DNA of 64,000 nucleotides from Proteiniborus ethanoligenes (lineage in GTDB: Bacteria > Bacillota > Clostridia > Tissierellales > Proteiniboraceae). A program made the translations under genes and the position numbers. Location: contig NZ_FNQE01000011.1 of NCBI RefSeq assembly GCF_900107485.1, forward strand, positions 29,138-93,137. The letters run 5' to 3'. This document shows, in pieces, positions 44,997-52,752 of the stretch. Below the pieces are notes generated by a model. The model saw only the letters and a list, made by a program, of their open reading frames with translations. It did not search any database and had not been told where the DNA came from. Within the stretch, counting starts at the first letter, position 1. Each line of letters begins with the position of its first letter.

Positions 44997-46349
44997 TTAT
45001 GAATTGCTATTGCTCTTTTTCCTTAAAGCAACTCCTAAAATCATAATAATTACTACTAATAATCCAATCACGATATATAGTAATTTATTTTGACCATAAG
45101 CAGTATCTTGGCTTTCAGATATTATATTAGAAGTTTCAATTTCAATATCTTCATCTACTACATTTTCTGTTGGCTCTAATACTTCTTCTACCTCTTCTAC
45201 CTCTTCTACTTCTTCAGCAATTTCAACAACATTTAACAACATTCCATCTGTTAGTTTTTTCGGAAATTTAATTGATAATTCTTCCTGCCCAAAACCTAAT
45301 GCACCATCGTGATCCTGACCCCAAACCCATAAACTGCCATCATTTTTTACAGCCATACTAACGTCAGCTCCAGCAGCCATTGAATTCACATCATCTAAAA
45401 TTTTTGTAGGTATATGACTTTTCTGACCATCACTACTTCCTATATTCCAACCTCCCCAGGCCCACAAACTACCATCTTTTTTAAGTGCTAAATAAACTCC
45501 AATTTTTGAATCAATTGCTATTACATCATCCATAATTTTCTTAGGAATACTTCTACCTTTTTCTGAATCATCTCCTAAATATTCCCTTGAACCATACACA
45601 GTATTGCCATTAGTGTATAAACCCCCATCCTTTTTTAATATCATAGTGGTAGTATCAGTTAAACTAATATCTATGACATCATCCATAACTTTTATAGGCT
45701 CAAGGCTATTATCTTCTGTTCCGTTCCCAAAATTACCATGCATATTGCTTCCCCAAGCCCATAAACTGCCATCTTCTTTTATAGCCATTGAAGTATGAGC
45801 GCTAGCTTTTGCAATAACCACATTATCCATTATATAGGTTGGAAGTTTTCTATTTTCCGTTGATCCATCCCCTAATTGACCACCTGAATTATTTCCCCAT
45901 GTCCATAAACTTCCATCCTTTTTTACTGCTAATGAATGATTTTCTCCTGCACCTACATAGGCCACATCATCCATAATATATATAGGCTCCTCAGTATCAA
46001 ATTCATGCCCTTCTTTTGTTAGATATCCTAATCGCCCATCTCCACATAGCCCCCAAATCCAGAGGCTGTCATCTTCTTTTATCACCATATTGTGAAACGA
46101 ACCTAGACTAACTCCCTTTACATTATCCATTATTTTGATAGGTTCATAATGGAGTTCTTCCTTTGTGATTCCAGGTCTTCGGGCAATATTGCAACCAGAA
46201 TACCACAAACTATTATCATCCTTTATAAAAAAGATACGTCGATTTTCTGAATCCATATTTTGAACATTTGTTACCATACCATAGGTGGGAAGGGTTGATA
46301 GTATTATTAAAACAATTACTAAAATCATGATTTGTATACTTTTTCTCAT
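44997..46349 (-). CDS. RCC1-repeat surface protein with C-terminal membrane anchor
   Basis: A 450-residue exported protein. The signal peptide is residues 1-24. About seven RCC1-type repeats follow (for example DGSLWTWGNNSGGQLGDGST and DGSLWAWGSNMHGNFGNGTE), each about 50 residues, predicting a beta-propeller. Next come an acidic spacer (three EEVEEV units), a transmembrane helix (about 422-442) and a basic tail RKKSNSNS. The propeller would sit outside, tethered to the membrane. RCC1 propellers often bind proteins; the partner is unknown. RBS GGGGG. Confidence 0.88.
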   Translation of the reverse strand: MRKSIQIMILVIVLIILSTLPTYGMVTNVQNMDSENRRIFFIKDDNSLWYSGCNIARRPGITKEELHYEPIKIMDNVKGVSLGSFHNMVIKEDDSLWIWGLCGDGRLGYLTKEGHEFDTEEPIYIMDDVAYVGAGENHSLAVKKDGSLWTWGNNSGGQLGDGSTENRKLPTYIMDNVVIAKASAHTSMAIKEDGSLWAWGSNMHGNFGNGTEDNSLEPIKVMDDVIDISLTDTTTMILKKDGGLYTNGNTVYGSREYLGDDSEKGRSIPKKIMDDVIAIDSKIGVYLALKKDGSLWAWGGWNIGSSDGQKSHIPTKILDDVNSMAAGADVSMAVKNDGSLWVWGQDHDGALGFGQEELSIKFPKKLTDGMLLNVVEIAEEVEEVEEVEEVLEPTENVVDEDIEIETSNIISESQDTAYGQNKLLYIVIGLLVVIIMILGVALRKKSNSNS

Positions 46350-46420
46350 TTGTATACCCCCTTTTTAATATTTTATTACAAGGATATTATACAATAAGTT
46401 TATGTTTTACTCAATTACAA

Positions 46421-46630
46421 TTAGCCTTCCCTTTCGCCCATCTTCTTGGACAGTCCAGACATGAGACATACCTCTACTTCTCAAAACGGGACAGCAAGGC
46501 CATCCCTACATCCAAGCGGGTTGGGATGGAACCTAACCCCTACTTTCTCACTAATTTGCAGATTACCTCACAATGCCTTGAGAGGTCAATAATGATGTCG
46601 TGGCTTGATATTACCCCCTTGGCGGTGGCT
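46421..46630 (+). repeat. Dispersed repeat family A, long copy 3, carrying a family B insertion
   Basis: The left block 46421-46481 and right block 46566-46630 match the copy at 44519-44680. Between them lie about 80 bp absent from that copy, which contain family B sequence (46487-46509 and 46514-46543, minus strand). Confidence 0.62.
46487..46543 (-). repeat. REP-like family B, two copies
   Basis: Minus strand: GTAGGGATGGCCTTGCTGTC with CCG following (46487-46509), and a second GTAGGGGTT start at 46543 running to CCCGC at 46514. Compare 44280-44304. Confidence 0.45.
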
Positions 46631-46889
46631 TGTATTTTTAAATAAAAGTTATATTATGATTTTTTAAAGCTAGTGTAAAACCGTGATATATAATCTTTTA
46701 TTATTATCTAGTTTTATCCCTAAATTTACACTAACTCTTTAAATTGTGATAAATAAAATCCTCAAAATATATTTGTCTTTTGAAGACTTTATTCATCGCA
46801 ATCTGTATATTATATTATTCTAGGCTTAGCTTCCATCTAATTTATTCTCTTTTTACAGTAATCAATTTAAATCTCATTATTTTATTCTT

Positions 46890-46930
46890 AGTTTATATAG
46901 CAAATGCACCGAGGTTTTTGCGTCCCGATG
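46890..46930. terminator. Hairpin after the ABC-F gene
   Basis: AAATGCATCG pairs with CGGTGCATTT (10 bp, one G-U) on the minus strand, just past the stop at 46945. The T-run is weak. The rest of 46631-46889 holds a distant inverted repeat (AGTGTAAA...TTTACACT) and no gene. Confidence 0.45.
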
Positions 46931-46944
46931 CATTTACTAAATGG

Positions 46945-47850
46945 TTAACCCTTAATTCTATTTATTTTCCTATCTTTTATTTCATAAATAATATCTGCTA
47001 CATTATTGATTAGAATAATATCATGGGTTACAAATATTATAGTTCCTTTATAATCCTTCATCATTATCTCCAATGCATCAACAGCATAGGTGTCTAGAAA
47101 AGTAGAAGGTTCATCCATTACAATTATATTATATTCTCCAGATAATATTTTTAATAGCATTAACTTGGTTAGTTCTCCTCCGCTTAATTGGAACAAAGAC
47201 TTTTTAATATCATCCTTTTCAAAACCCATCTGAACCAGCATGGCTATTAATTCACTTGGTTTATAATCTGAATCTTCTAATAAAAATTCTATTAGAGTTT
47301 CTTTACTAGTTGATACATAATTTTGTTGCTCAAAATATCCAATTCTTGCTTTTGGCGCAATTGTAAAGGCTTCGTCCTTAGAAAGAATCATCCTTAGGAG
47401 TGTCGTTTTGCCTGCACCATTATCACCAATTATTGCAACTTTTTTTGCTAATGGAATAGTGATAGTTGCATTTTCAAACAGGTGGTTATTACCTAATTTC
47501 TTATTAATATTATCACCCATAATAGGATAATTGTTATATAACTTAATGATTTGACTTTGCCTAAATACTACTTCTCTTTCCTTTCTGAGTGGGGCGACTT
47601 CATCTAAGTTCTCCAATCTCTGTTCAATATTTCTTGCAGCTTTGTTTATACTTTTTTCTTTACTACCTACAGGTTTTTGCATACTTAAGCGTCCACCTTG
47701 CTGTGTTTTGTTTTTGGATGTCTTTCCTGATCCATTATTGCCTACTAAACCAATTCTTTCTCCTTCATAAACAGTAAGTTCCTTTATATTCAAAATTTCT
47801 TTACCACTGTACTCAAGGTATATATCTTTTGCTTTTATTACTTCACTCAT
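46945..47850 (-). pseudogene. ABC-F protein gene with large internal deletion
   Basis: A 301-residue frame; intact ABC-F proteins have about 500 or more. The N-terminus is normal up to Walker A of domain 1 (GLVGNNGSGKTS), then jumps to the basic interdomain linker (SMQKPVGSKEKSINKAARNIE), losing the Q-loop, signature and Walker B of domain 1. Domain 2 is complete: GDNGAGKTTLLRM, LSGGELTKLML, IIVMDEPSTFLD and THDIILI. The linker and domain 2 resemble Vga/Lsa-type ribosome protection proteins. With one nucleotide site it is unlikely to work as the family does. Regulation upstream is intact. Confidence 0.8.
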
Positions 47851-47857
47851 AACTTTA

Positions 47858-47973
47858 CCCCCTATTAAATTGGAGCAACCAATATAATGTAGGGAGCTAA
47901 TCTATAGCCTCCTATTCTTTTTTAGCAATAGAAGGAGGCTGCTCATATGCCTTCTATCGCTATTTAATAGAAG
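47858..47973 (-). promoter_or_regulatory. Attenuator between leader peptide and ABC-F gene
   Basis: On the minus strand, arm 1 CTTCTAT (47967-47973) overlaps the leader peptide codons and pairs with arm 2 ATAGAAGG (47950-47957). Arm 2 alternatively pairs with arm 3 CCTTCTAT (47928-47935), and arm 3 with arm 4 AATAGGAGGC (47907-47916). TCCCTA (47890-47895) can also pair with the RBS TAGGGGG (47858-47864). A ribosome stalled on the leader would shift these pairings. Confidence 0.6.
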
Positions 47974-47995
47974 TCCATATCCAAGGTTTTGCCAT
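47960..47995 (-). CDS. Leader peptide MAKPWIWTSIK
   Basis: An 11-codon ORF with a strong RBS (AAAAGGAGG, 8 bp before ATG). Its last codons form arm 1 of the attenuator. This fits leader peptides used for antibiotic-induced ribosome stalling upstream of ABC-F, erm and cfr genes. The Trp-rich sequence is not one I recognise. Confidence 0.6.
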   Translation of the reverse strand: MAKPWIWTSIK

Positions 47996-48036
47996 GACAA
48001 ATCCCTCCTTTTAAGTTTTTATATCTACATCTATAT

Positions 48037-48072
48037 AAATCCATAGCAAGAATACATTCCTGCTATGGATTT
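48037..48072. terminator. Intrinsic terminator after the ABC exporter gene
   Basis: A perfect 12-bp stem (AAATCCATAGCA/TGCTATGGATTT) directly follows the stop at 48077. The T-run is stronger on the plus strand. Confidence 0.65.
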
Positions 48073-48076
48073 TTTA

Positions 48077-49669
48077 TTACTTAAATTCTATTATTTCATC
48101 TAATTTACTTATATTCTCTGAACTAAACTGATGAGAAATAATTATTAGAGTTCTATCTTTAATTGATAATAATTGTGATTCAATTGCTTTAGCATTTTTT
48201 TCATCAAGGTTAGCTAATGGTTCGTCCAGTATTAATATGGGCGTTTCTCTTAGTATACTTCTTGCAAGAGTAACTCTTCTTTTTTCTCCCCCCGAGAGGT
48301 TAGTCCCTCCCTCATGAATTAACATGTCTAAACTATGGTGATTAGCATATCTATCTAAACCTACTTTAGATAATACACCAATTACCTTTTCATCAGAAAC
48401 TTCTTGATACATTGTAATATTATTTCTAAGGGTATCTTCGAACAATATTGCGTCTTGCCTCATTACAGTGATAATCTCGTTCAAGTTTTTAATTTCATTT
48501 ACTGGAATATCATTAATTTTTACAGTACCAGTACTTGGCTTGTAATAATCAAGTAGGAGATTCATACTGGTAGTTTTACCAGAACCACTTACTCCTTTTA
48601 ATAAATATTGTTTATCTCTTGAAAATTTCATGGTTAGATTATTAATTATGTTTTCATGATTCTCATATCCAAAAGATACATCTTTAAACAAAACTTCTTC
48701 GAAGTCCTCCTTAGGTATATCTATTGTTCCATGCTTTATAGGTTCTTCATTTATAAACTCTAATATAGACATATTTACAGGTTTTACAGAAACTAAATCC
48801 TGTATAAAATAGGATAAAGATATTATGGGATATGATAATTGGTCTATCATACCTACTGCTATGAAGAAATCTCCTGCAGAAAAGTCTCCCCTTAATACTA
48901 AATATGCTGCAAAGATAAGTATTATAAAGTGAGAGAAATATGAAAGCAAGGCTGATATACTTCTAGTTAAATATCCAATCTGTCTTTTTTTTAAATTTTT
49001 TTCCATAGTATGATTATTTGATTCTATAAACTTTTCTTTAATATTCTTTTCAATTGAAAAGTTTTTAATTATTTCAAAACCATTTAGCCAATCAGTTATA
49101 GCTTTTATATGGTTTTCAAATTGTTTCACAAATTCTGTTTGTGCAGTTTGCAATCTCTTATCCACCAGCTTAGGCACATACAAAGGCATAGTTAGTAGAA
49201 ACAAAGTGATTATGGCTATCCTATAATCTAATATAAATAATGATATACTCACAATAACAATTTTAATTATTATCTCAGCTAGCATTGGAATTGTACCAAA
49301 AAATTGGTTTTCAATTATCTCCATTTCATTGGTATATTGTGCAATGTACTCCCCCTGCTTCTTTTTTAAAAAGCTTGGATAGTCTTTATCTAGTAATCCT
49401 TTGAAGTAGTCTAGCCTTACTTCCTTCATAGAATTTACAGCAAACTTCCCTCTTTTTCTATCATAAAAATAGAAAAACCCAAGCTCCAAAACTATGAAAA
49501 CACCAAGATAAAGTCCGTATCTTAAAGTATTATCAAAGTTTCTCAACAAAGCATAATCAAGAACATCTCCTTTAAGAAATTGAACTCTTACTGCAAAAAT
49601 TGAGGCTAATACCGAAAAAGTAATAGCTAGTATTAATGGTTTCCAGTTACTCTTTATATATTTTTTCAT
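48077..49669 (-). CDS. ABC exporter, fused membrane and ATPase domains
   Basis: A 530-residue half-transporter. Six transmembrane helices lie in residues 1-290, then an ATPase domain with Walker A GVSGSGKTTSMN, signature LSGGEKRRVTLARSI, Walker B ILILDEPLANLDE and the His-switch ISHQFS. It has no peptidase domain. It probably works as a homodimer, exporting a drug or peptide. It is preceded by a leader peptide with attenuator like that of the neighbouring ABC-F gene, which suggests a common inducing antibiotic. RBS AGGAGG. Confidence 0.9.
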   Translation of the reverse strand: MKKYIKSNWKPLILAITFSVLASIFAVRVQFLKGDVLDYALLRNFDNTLRYGLYLGVFIVLELGFFYFYDRKRGKFAVNSMKEVRLDYFKGLLDKDYPSFLKKKQGEYIAQYTNEMEIIENQFFGTIPMLAEIIIKIVIVSISLFILDYRIAIITLFLLTMPLYVPKLVDKRLQTAQTEFVKQFENHIKAITDWLNGFEIIKNFSIEKNIKEKFIESNNHTMEKNLKKRQIGYLTRSISALLSYFSHFIILIFAAYLVLRGDFSAGDFFIAVGMIDQLSYPIISLSYFIQDLVSVKPVNMSILEFINEEPIKHGTIDIPKEDFEEVLFKDVSFGYENHENIINNLTMKFSRDKQYLLKGVSGSGKTTSMNLLLDYYKPSTGTVKINDIPVNEIKNLNEIITVMRQDAILFEDTLRNNITMYQEVSDEKVIGVLSKVGLDRYANHHSLDMLIHEGGTNLSGGEKRRVTLARSILRETPILILDEPLANLDEKNAKAIESQLLSIKDRTLIIISHQFSSENISKLDEIIEFK

Positions 49670-49693
49670 TTTAATCCTCCTATTTATTATTTA

Positions 49694-49742
49694 TCTAAAT
49701 AACAATAGAAGGCCTATATTATCCTTCTACTGTATTAGAAGG
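49694..49742 (-). promoter_or_regulatory. Attenuator upstream of the ABC exporter
   Basis: On the minus strand, CCTTCTA (49736-49742, last codons of the leader) pairs with TAGAAGG (49723-49729). That arm can instead pair with CCTTCTA at 49706-49712, making a hairpin followed by TTGTTATTT, a terminator-like end. The two are mutually exclusive. Confidence 0.65.
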
Positions 49743-49761
49743 ATTTTCTTAGTCTAACCAC
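49735..49761 (-). CDS. Leader peptide MVRLRKSF upstream of the ABC exporter
   Basis: Eight sense codons starting at GTG 49761, 4 bp after GAGGTGAT. The stop TAA overlaps the first attenuator arm. Two Arg and one Lys codons precede the stop. It was chosen because RBS, start and hairpin overlap all agree. Confidence 0.55.
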   Translation of the reverse strand: MVRLRKSF

Positions 49762-49799
49762 TTTTATCACCTCATTTAGAGCGTAATTTAATTAAATAT

Positions 49800-49828
49800 A
49801 TTGTATCACACAAGCTACTAGAAGTCAT
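49800..49828 (-). promoter_or_regulatory. Promoter of the ABC exporter transcript
   Basis: Minus-strand extended -10 TGATACAAT (hexamer at 49800-49805) is 17 bp from ATGACT (49823-49828). It lies about 40 bp upstream of the leader GTG. Confidence 0.6.
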
Positions 49829-49990
49829 TGCCAATTGTCTGATTTATCTCATAACTTCTTAAAAATTTCTTTAAATTTGCCAATCATTTAACTGTCAATT
49901 CTAATATTTATCTAATTCTAAGTATACAAATATGATATAATATATATAGTATAGAGTTAAATTTATTATGAAATATTAGGAGGGATCACT

Positions 49991-50161
49991 ATGGATAATG
50001 ATAAAGCTTGGGAATATGCCTTAGGTATGATTAAGGTTGATGGTTTGGAGCCTTCTAAGGAATATTTAGAACTAATTGAAAAAGAAAAAAAAGGTGAAAT
50101 AACTACAGAAGATATAAGGAAAGTATTAGATAAAAAATATAGAGCAAAGGACTCTAATTAG
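49991..50161 (+). CDS. VbhA-like antitoxin of the Fic pair
   Basis: A 56-residue protein, MDNDKAWEYALGMIKVDGLE to AKDSN, with AGGAGG 7 bp before the ATG. The fold pattern (A-x-x-x-x-DGLEPS, then a helix ending KKGEITTEDIRKVL) matches VbhA-type antitoxins that block class I Fic enzymes with a helix bearing S/T-xxx-E-G/N. Here that helix reads MIKVDG: the inhibitory Glu is Asp and the Ser/Thr is Met. One base separates its stop from the fic ATG. Confidence 0.78.
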   Translation: MDNDKAWEYALGMIKVDGLEPSKEYLELIEKEKKGEITTEDIRKVLDKKYRAKDSN

Positions 50162-50162
50162 T

Positions 50163-50795
50163 ATGAAAGATCCATATCTATATCCTAATACAGAGATAAT
50201 GATAAATAAATTCAACATTAAAAATAGTAAAGAGCTTAATTCCATGGAGGCAGATTTTACAAGTTCCAGATTGAAAGACATTATACAATATGGTTTAGAA
50301 GGCAAGTTTGACTTGGAACATTTACTAAAATATCACTTTACAATATTTCAAGATATCTATTATTGGGCTGGTCAGTTACGAACCATCAATATAGAAAAAT
50401 CCGAGCCTGCACTAGGTGGTATATCTATTGAGTATTCCGATGTTGATAATATCAAATCGGACATTGTTTTTATCTTATCTAAAGTAAAATCTATTTATTG
50501 GAATGAATTAAATATAGACAATAAATCAAATTTGTTTTCAAGGTTTATTGCTGATTTATGGAAGGTTCATCCTTTTCGTGAAGGTAATACAAGAACAATA
50601 ATTACTTTTTGTTGTAATTACGCTGAAAAGGAAGGTTTCCCTTTAGACACCGATTTATTAAAAGATAATTCCGATTATGTAAGAAATGCTTTAGTAGCTG
50701 CATCTGCAAAATTTCATGATTTAGGTGATAAATCTAACCTAGAATATCTAACTAGAATAATAGAAGATGCTATAGAAAGAGGTAAAAATAAATAA
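50163..50795 (+). CDS. fic: Fic-family AMPylase toxin
   Basis: A 210-residue Fic protein. The active-site loop HPFREGNTRT is an exact HxFx(D/E)GNxxR match (His base, Arg phosphate contact). The flap region is GGISIEYSDVDNI. It transfers AMP to a target protein; related toxins modify gyrase and topoisomerase IV. It has no inhibitory helix of its own, as expected for class I with a separate antitoxin immediately upstream. A perfect terminator follows. Confidence 0.93.
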   Translation: MKDPYLYPNTEIMINKFNIKNSKELNSMEADFTSSRLKDIIQYGLEGKFDLEHLLKYHFTIFQDIYYWAGQLRTINIEKSEPALGGISIEYSDVDNIKSDIVFILSKVKSIYWNELNIDNKSNLFSRFIADLWKVHPFREGNTRTIITFCCNYAEKEGFPLDTDLLKDNSDYVRNALVAASAKFHDLGDKSNLEYLTRIIEDAIERGKNK

Positions 50796-50837
50796 ATCCT
50801 GTTAAGACTTAATTGTTTTAGCAGGATTTATTTATTT
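50786..50837 (+). terminator. Intrinsic terminator after fic
   Basis: A perfect 16-bp stem (AAATAAATAAATCCTG with CAGGATTTATTTATTT) around a 20-nt loop. The 3' arm is T-rich. Confidence 0.8.
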
Positions 50838-50880
50838 TACACAAAAGTAACGAATTACTACTTTTCTAATCTACAAACTA

Positions 50881-50948
50881 CCTCGATATGCCTTGTTGCT
50901 GTGATTCTGATGACCATCGAGCCTGGTACCCCCTTGGCGTAAGGGTAT
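50881..50948 (+). repeat. Dispersed repeat family A, divergent copy 4
   Basis: It shares CTCG-N2-ATGCCTTG, GATG and GTACCCCCTTGGCG with the other copies. The 3' end forms TACCC/GGGTA. It lies in the 329-bp gap after fic. Confidence 0.5.
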
Positions 50949-51063
50949 ATTTTCAATAACTCCAGCGCTAAACACTTGTTTTTACAAAATAGTTTTGCTA
51001 ATTATAACATGGCAACTCTTGTTTTTGACATTTGATTTAACAAAGATAAAAGCTGCCAACAAC

Positions 51064-51089
51064 AAAACCCTCAGAGCACTGAAGGTTTT
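51064..51089 (-). terminator. Probable terminator of the small zinc-ribbon gene
   Basis: AAAACC-N-TCAG / CTGA-N-GGTTTT, 10 paired bases with one mismatch, ends in GTTTTGTTGTT on the minus strand. Confidence 0.55.
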
Positions 51090-51124
51090 AGTCTTAGCAG
51101 TTTTTAATACAACCAACTAATTGT

Positions 51125-51289
51125 TCATTCATAAAGATGTGCATCTTTCTTTGGTACTGATTTTGCCACACCAGCATCTTTATCAAAAACTATAACATGC
51201 GTATATTCATCTTTGTCATTAGAGCAAAACGGGCATTTTGCATATTCAGATTCATCATAAACTTTCATGCAGTTCCCACACATTTGCAT
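51125..51289 (-). CDS. Small zinc-ribbon protein
   Basis: A 54-residue protein: MQMCGNCMKVYDESEYAKCP continuing FCSNDKDEYTHVIVFDKDAG. Two CxxC pairs 11 residues apart predict a zinc ribbon or rubredoxin-like knuckle. The RBS GGGAG is 12 bp before ATG 51289 (an ATG at 51283 is also possible). The function is unknown. It is downstream of and on the same strand as the 51375-52046 gene. Confidence 0.6.
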   Translation of the reverse strand: MQMCGNCMKVYDESEYAKCPFCSNDKDEYTHVIVFDKDAGVAKSVPKKDAHLYE

Positions 51290-51374
51290 TTTCTCACACT
51301 CCCTTCCGTTGATTTCACCACAATCATCGAACTCGTTATTAACCTTTATTTATGACACTGTTTCAAATTAATAA

Positions 51375-52046
51375 CTAGTTCTCACAATCTTCCTCGACAC
51401 CAAACAAAGCCTGCAAATCGTAGAAATTATATGGATAAGAATTATCCCCATCAAAACGAACCTTCCTGTGTCCGTTGTCATATTCAATTTCAATTTCCCA
51501 TTGTGTACCGTCTAAAACCATGTGGCCAAAACGCTCCGGGGAATAGCTTCTCTTCCATTCTCCCATATGCAGCTTTCGAATTCCTTCGAGAAAACTTTCC
51601 TTTGTCAGAGGCTCACCATCTTTATTGAAAACCTTCATCGGTGTTGAAGCCTCTCCTTGTTTTGATTCAAATTTTAGTTCATTGCCAGATAAGTCAGCAA
51701 TGTATGTATTATATCCACCGAAGAATCCTCCAATGGAAAATGTAAACTTGCTGATATGGTTAACATTGCTTATAAAATCCAATGTGCGAAGTTCCGTTCG
51801 CGAAGGGTTGTAGGTGCCGCCCACTTCGACAAGTGCCTGTTTTGCTCGTTCAAGGTATTCACGGGTGCACGATAATCTGACTGATTCACTTGGGCACACT
51901 TTTGACTCAGTGCCATAATCCGGATGTTCCATGATATTCTTTAAATGACTCATTTCGTTTTTTAATCCACGGATAATGGATAAGATTTGCTTAGCATCCT
52001 TTTCTCTTAGATACTCTTCACAATAGTTTTCTGGACTTATCATCAT
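51375..52046 (-). CDS. Hypothetical protein
   Basis: A 223-residue soluble protein starting MMISPENYCEEYL. The N-terminal half is helical; the C-terminal part (WEIEIEYDNGHRKVRFDGDN, then YPYNFYDLQALFG) matches a motif shared by many uncharacterised Firmicutes proteins. ATG 52046 is 10 bp after AGGAGG; the GTG at 52055 overlaps the RBS. It is 34 bp downstream of the truncated gene 52080-52683, perhaps co-transcribed. Confidence 0.7.
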   Translation of the reverse strand: MMISPENYCEEYLREKDAKQILSIIRGLKNEMSHLKNIMEHPDYGTESKVCPSESVRLSCTREYLERAKQALVEVGGTYNPSRTELRTLDFISNVNHISKFTFSIGGFFGGYNTYIADLSGNELKFESKQGEASTPMKVFNKDGEPLTKESFLEGIRKLHMGEWKRSYSPERFGHMVLDGTQWEIEIEYDNGHRKVRFDGDNSYPYNFYDLQALFGVEEDCEN

Positions 52047-52079
52047 AGTCGGCACACCTCCTTTATTTCTTGCACCACA

Positions 52080-52683
52080 TTACTTAATTTTCTTTGTAGC
52101 TTCCTTTGCTCTGCGTTCCTCGATTTTGGTAATATAGCTGTTAGCCTTATTTAAATAGTAAGACCCCTTGGTTTTCTTTATTTTTTGCACAATGGCTATA
52201 GCATCATCATATCTTTTGGCCTTGATGTACAAATCCGGCAGCCTGAACATCCATCCAGAGCCTTCAAACTTGGGGCCACCATCCTTCCATATTTCCTCCC
52301 AAAAGTTGATAATCCAATCAATATCTTTATCTTCAGCATACTTCTCATCAGTAGCCTGAACAGCTTTTATCTGCTTGTCCTGACTTTTCAACAACCTATA
52401 GCCTTCCGGATCAATCACTTTCAATTCTTTCATGAAAGACTTATTGCTATCTTCATTCCCGTTATCAATATCAGCATGTTTTTTCTCTATGATTTCCATA
52501 TAATTGCTTTTATTGCCAGTGCCTAACAATTGATTCAAATCCCATACGGTAAATGTAGTATATTTGCTGTGACGGTGCATATACGGTACATATGCATTCT
52601 CTTCAAGTTCAGTTTTACCGAGATTTGTAAGCTCGTATTTACCTGTTTTATCATTAATAATTAGGAAACCACGAGTACCCCGA
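52080..52683 (-). pseudogene. Hypothetical gene, 5' end removed by the IS21-type element
   Basis: The ATG at 52580 is not the true start: the frame is open upstream (RGTRGFLIINDKTGKYELTN, then GKTELEENAYVPYMHRH) to the IS left end. It encodes a helical protein with LPDLYIKAKRYDDAIAIVQKIKK, a TPR-like segment. The missing N-terminal part is not found just beyond the IS right end, so the insertion was followed by a rearrangement or deletion. Confidence 0.65.
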
Positions 52684-52752
52684 ATAATAATTGAAAATTC
52701 CTCTAGAGGAAATATATAATATCCCTATGACAACTCATAGGGGGGCTAGGGG

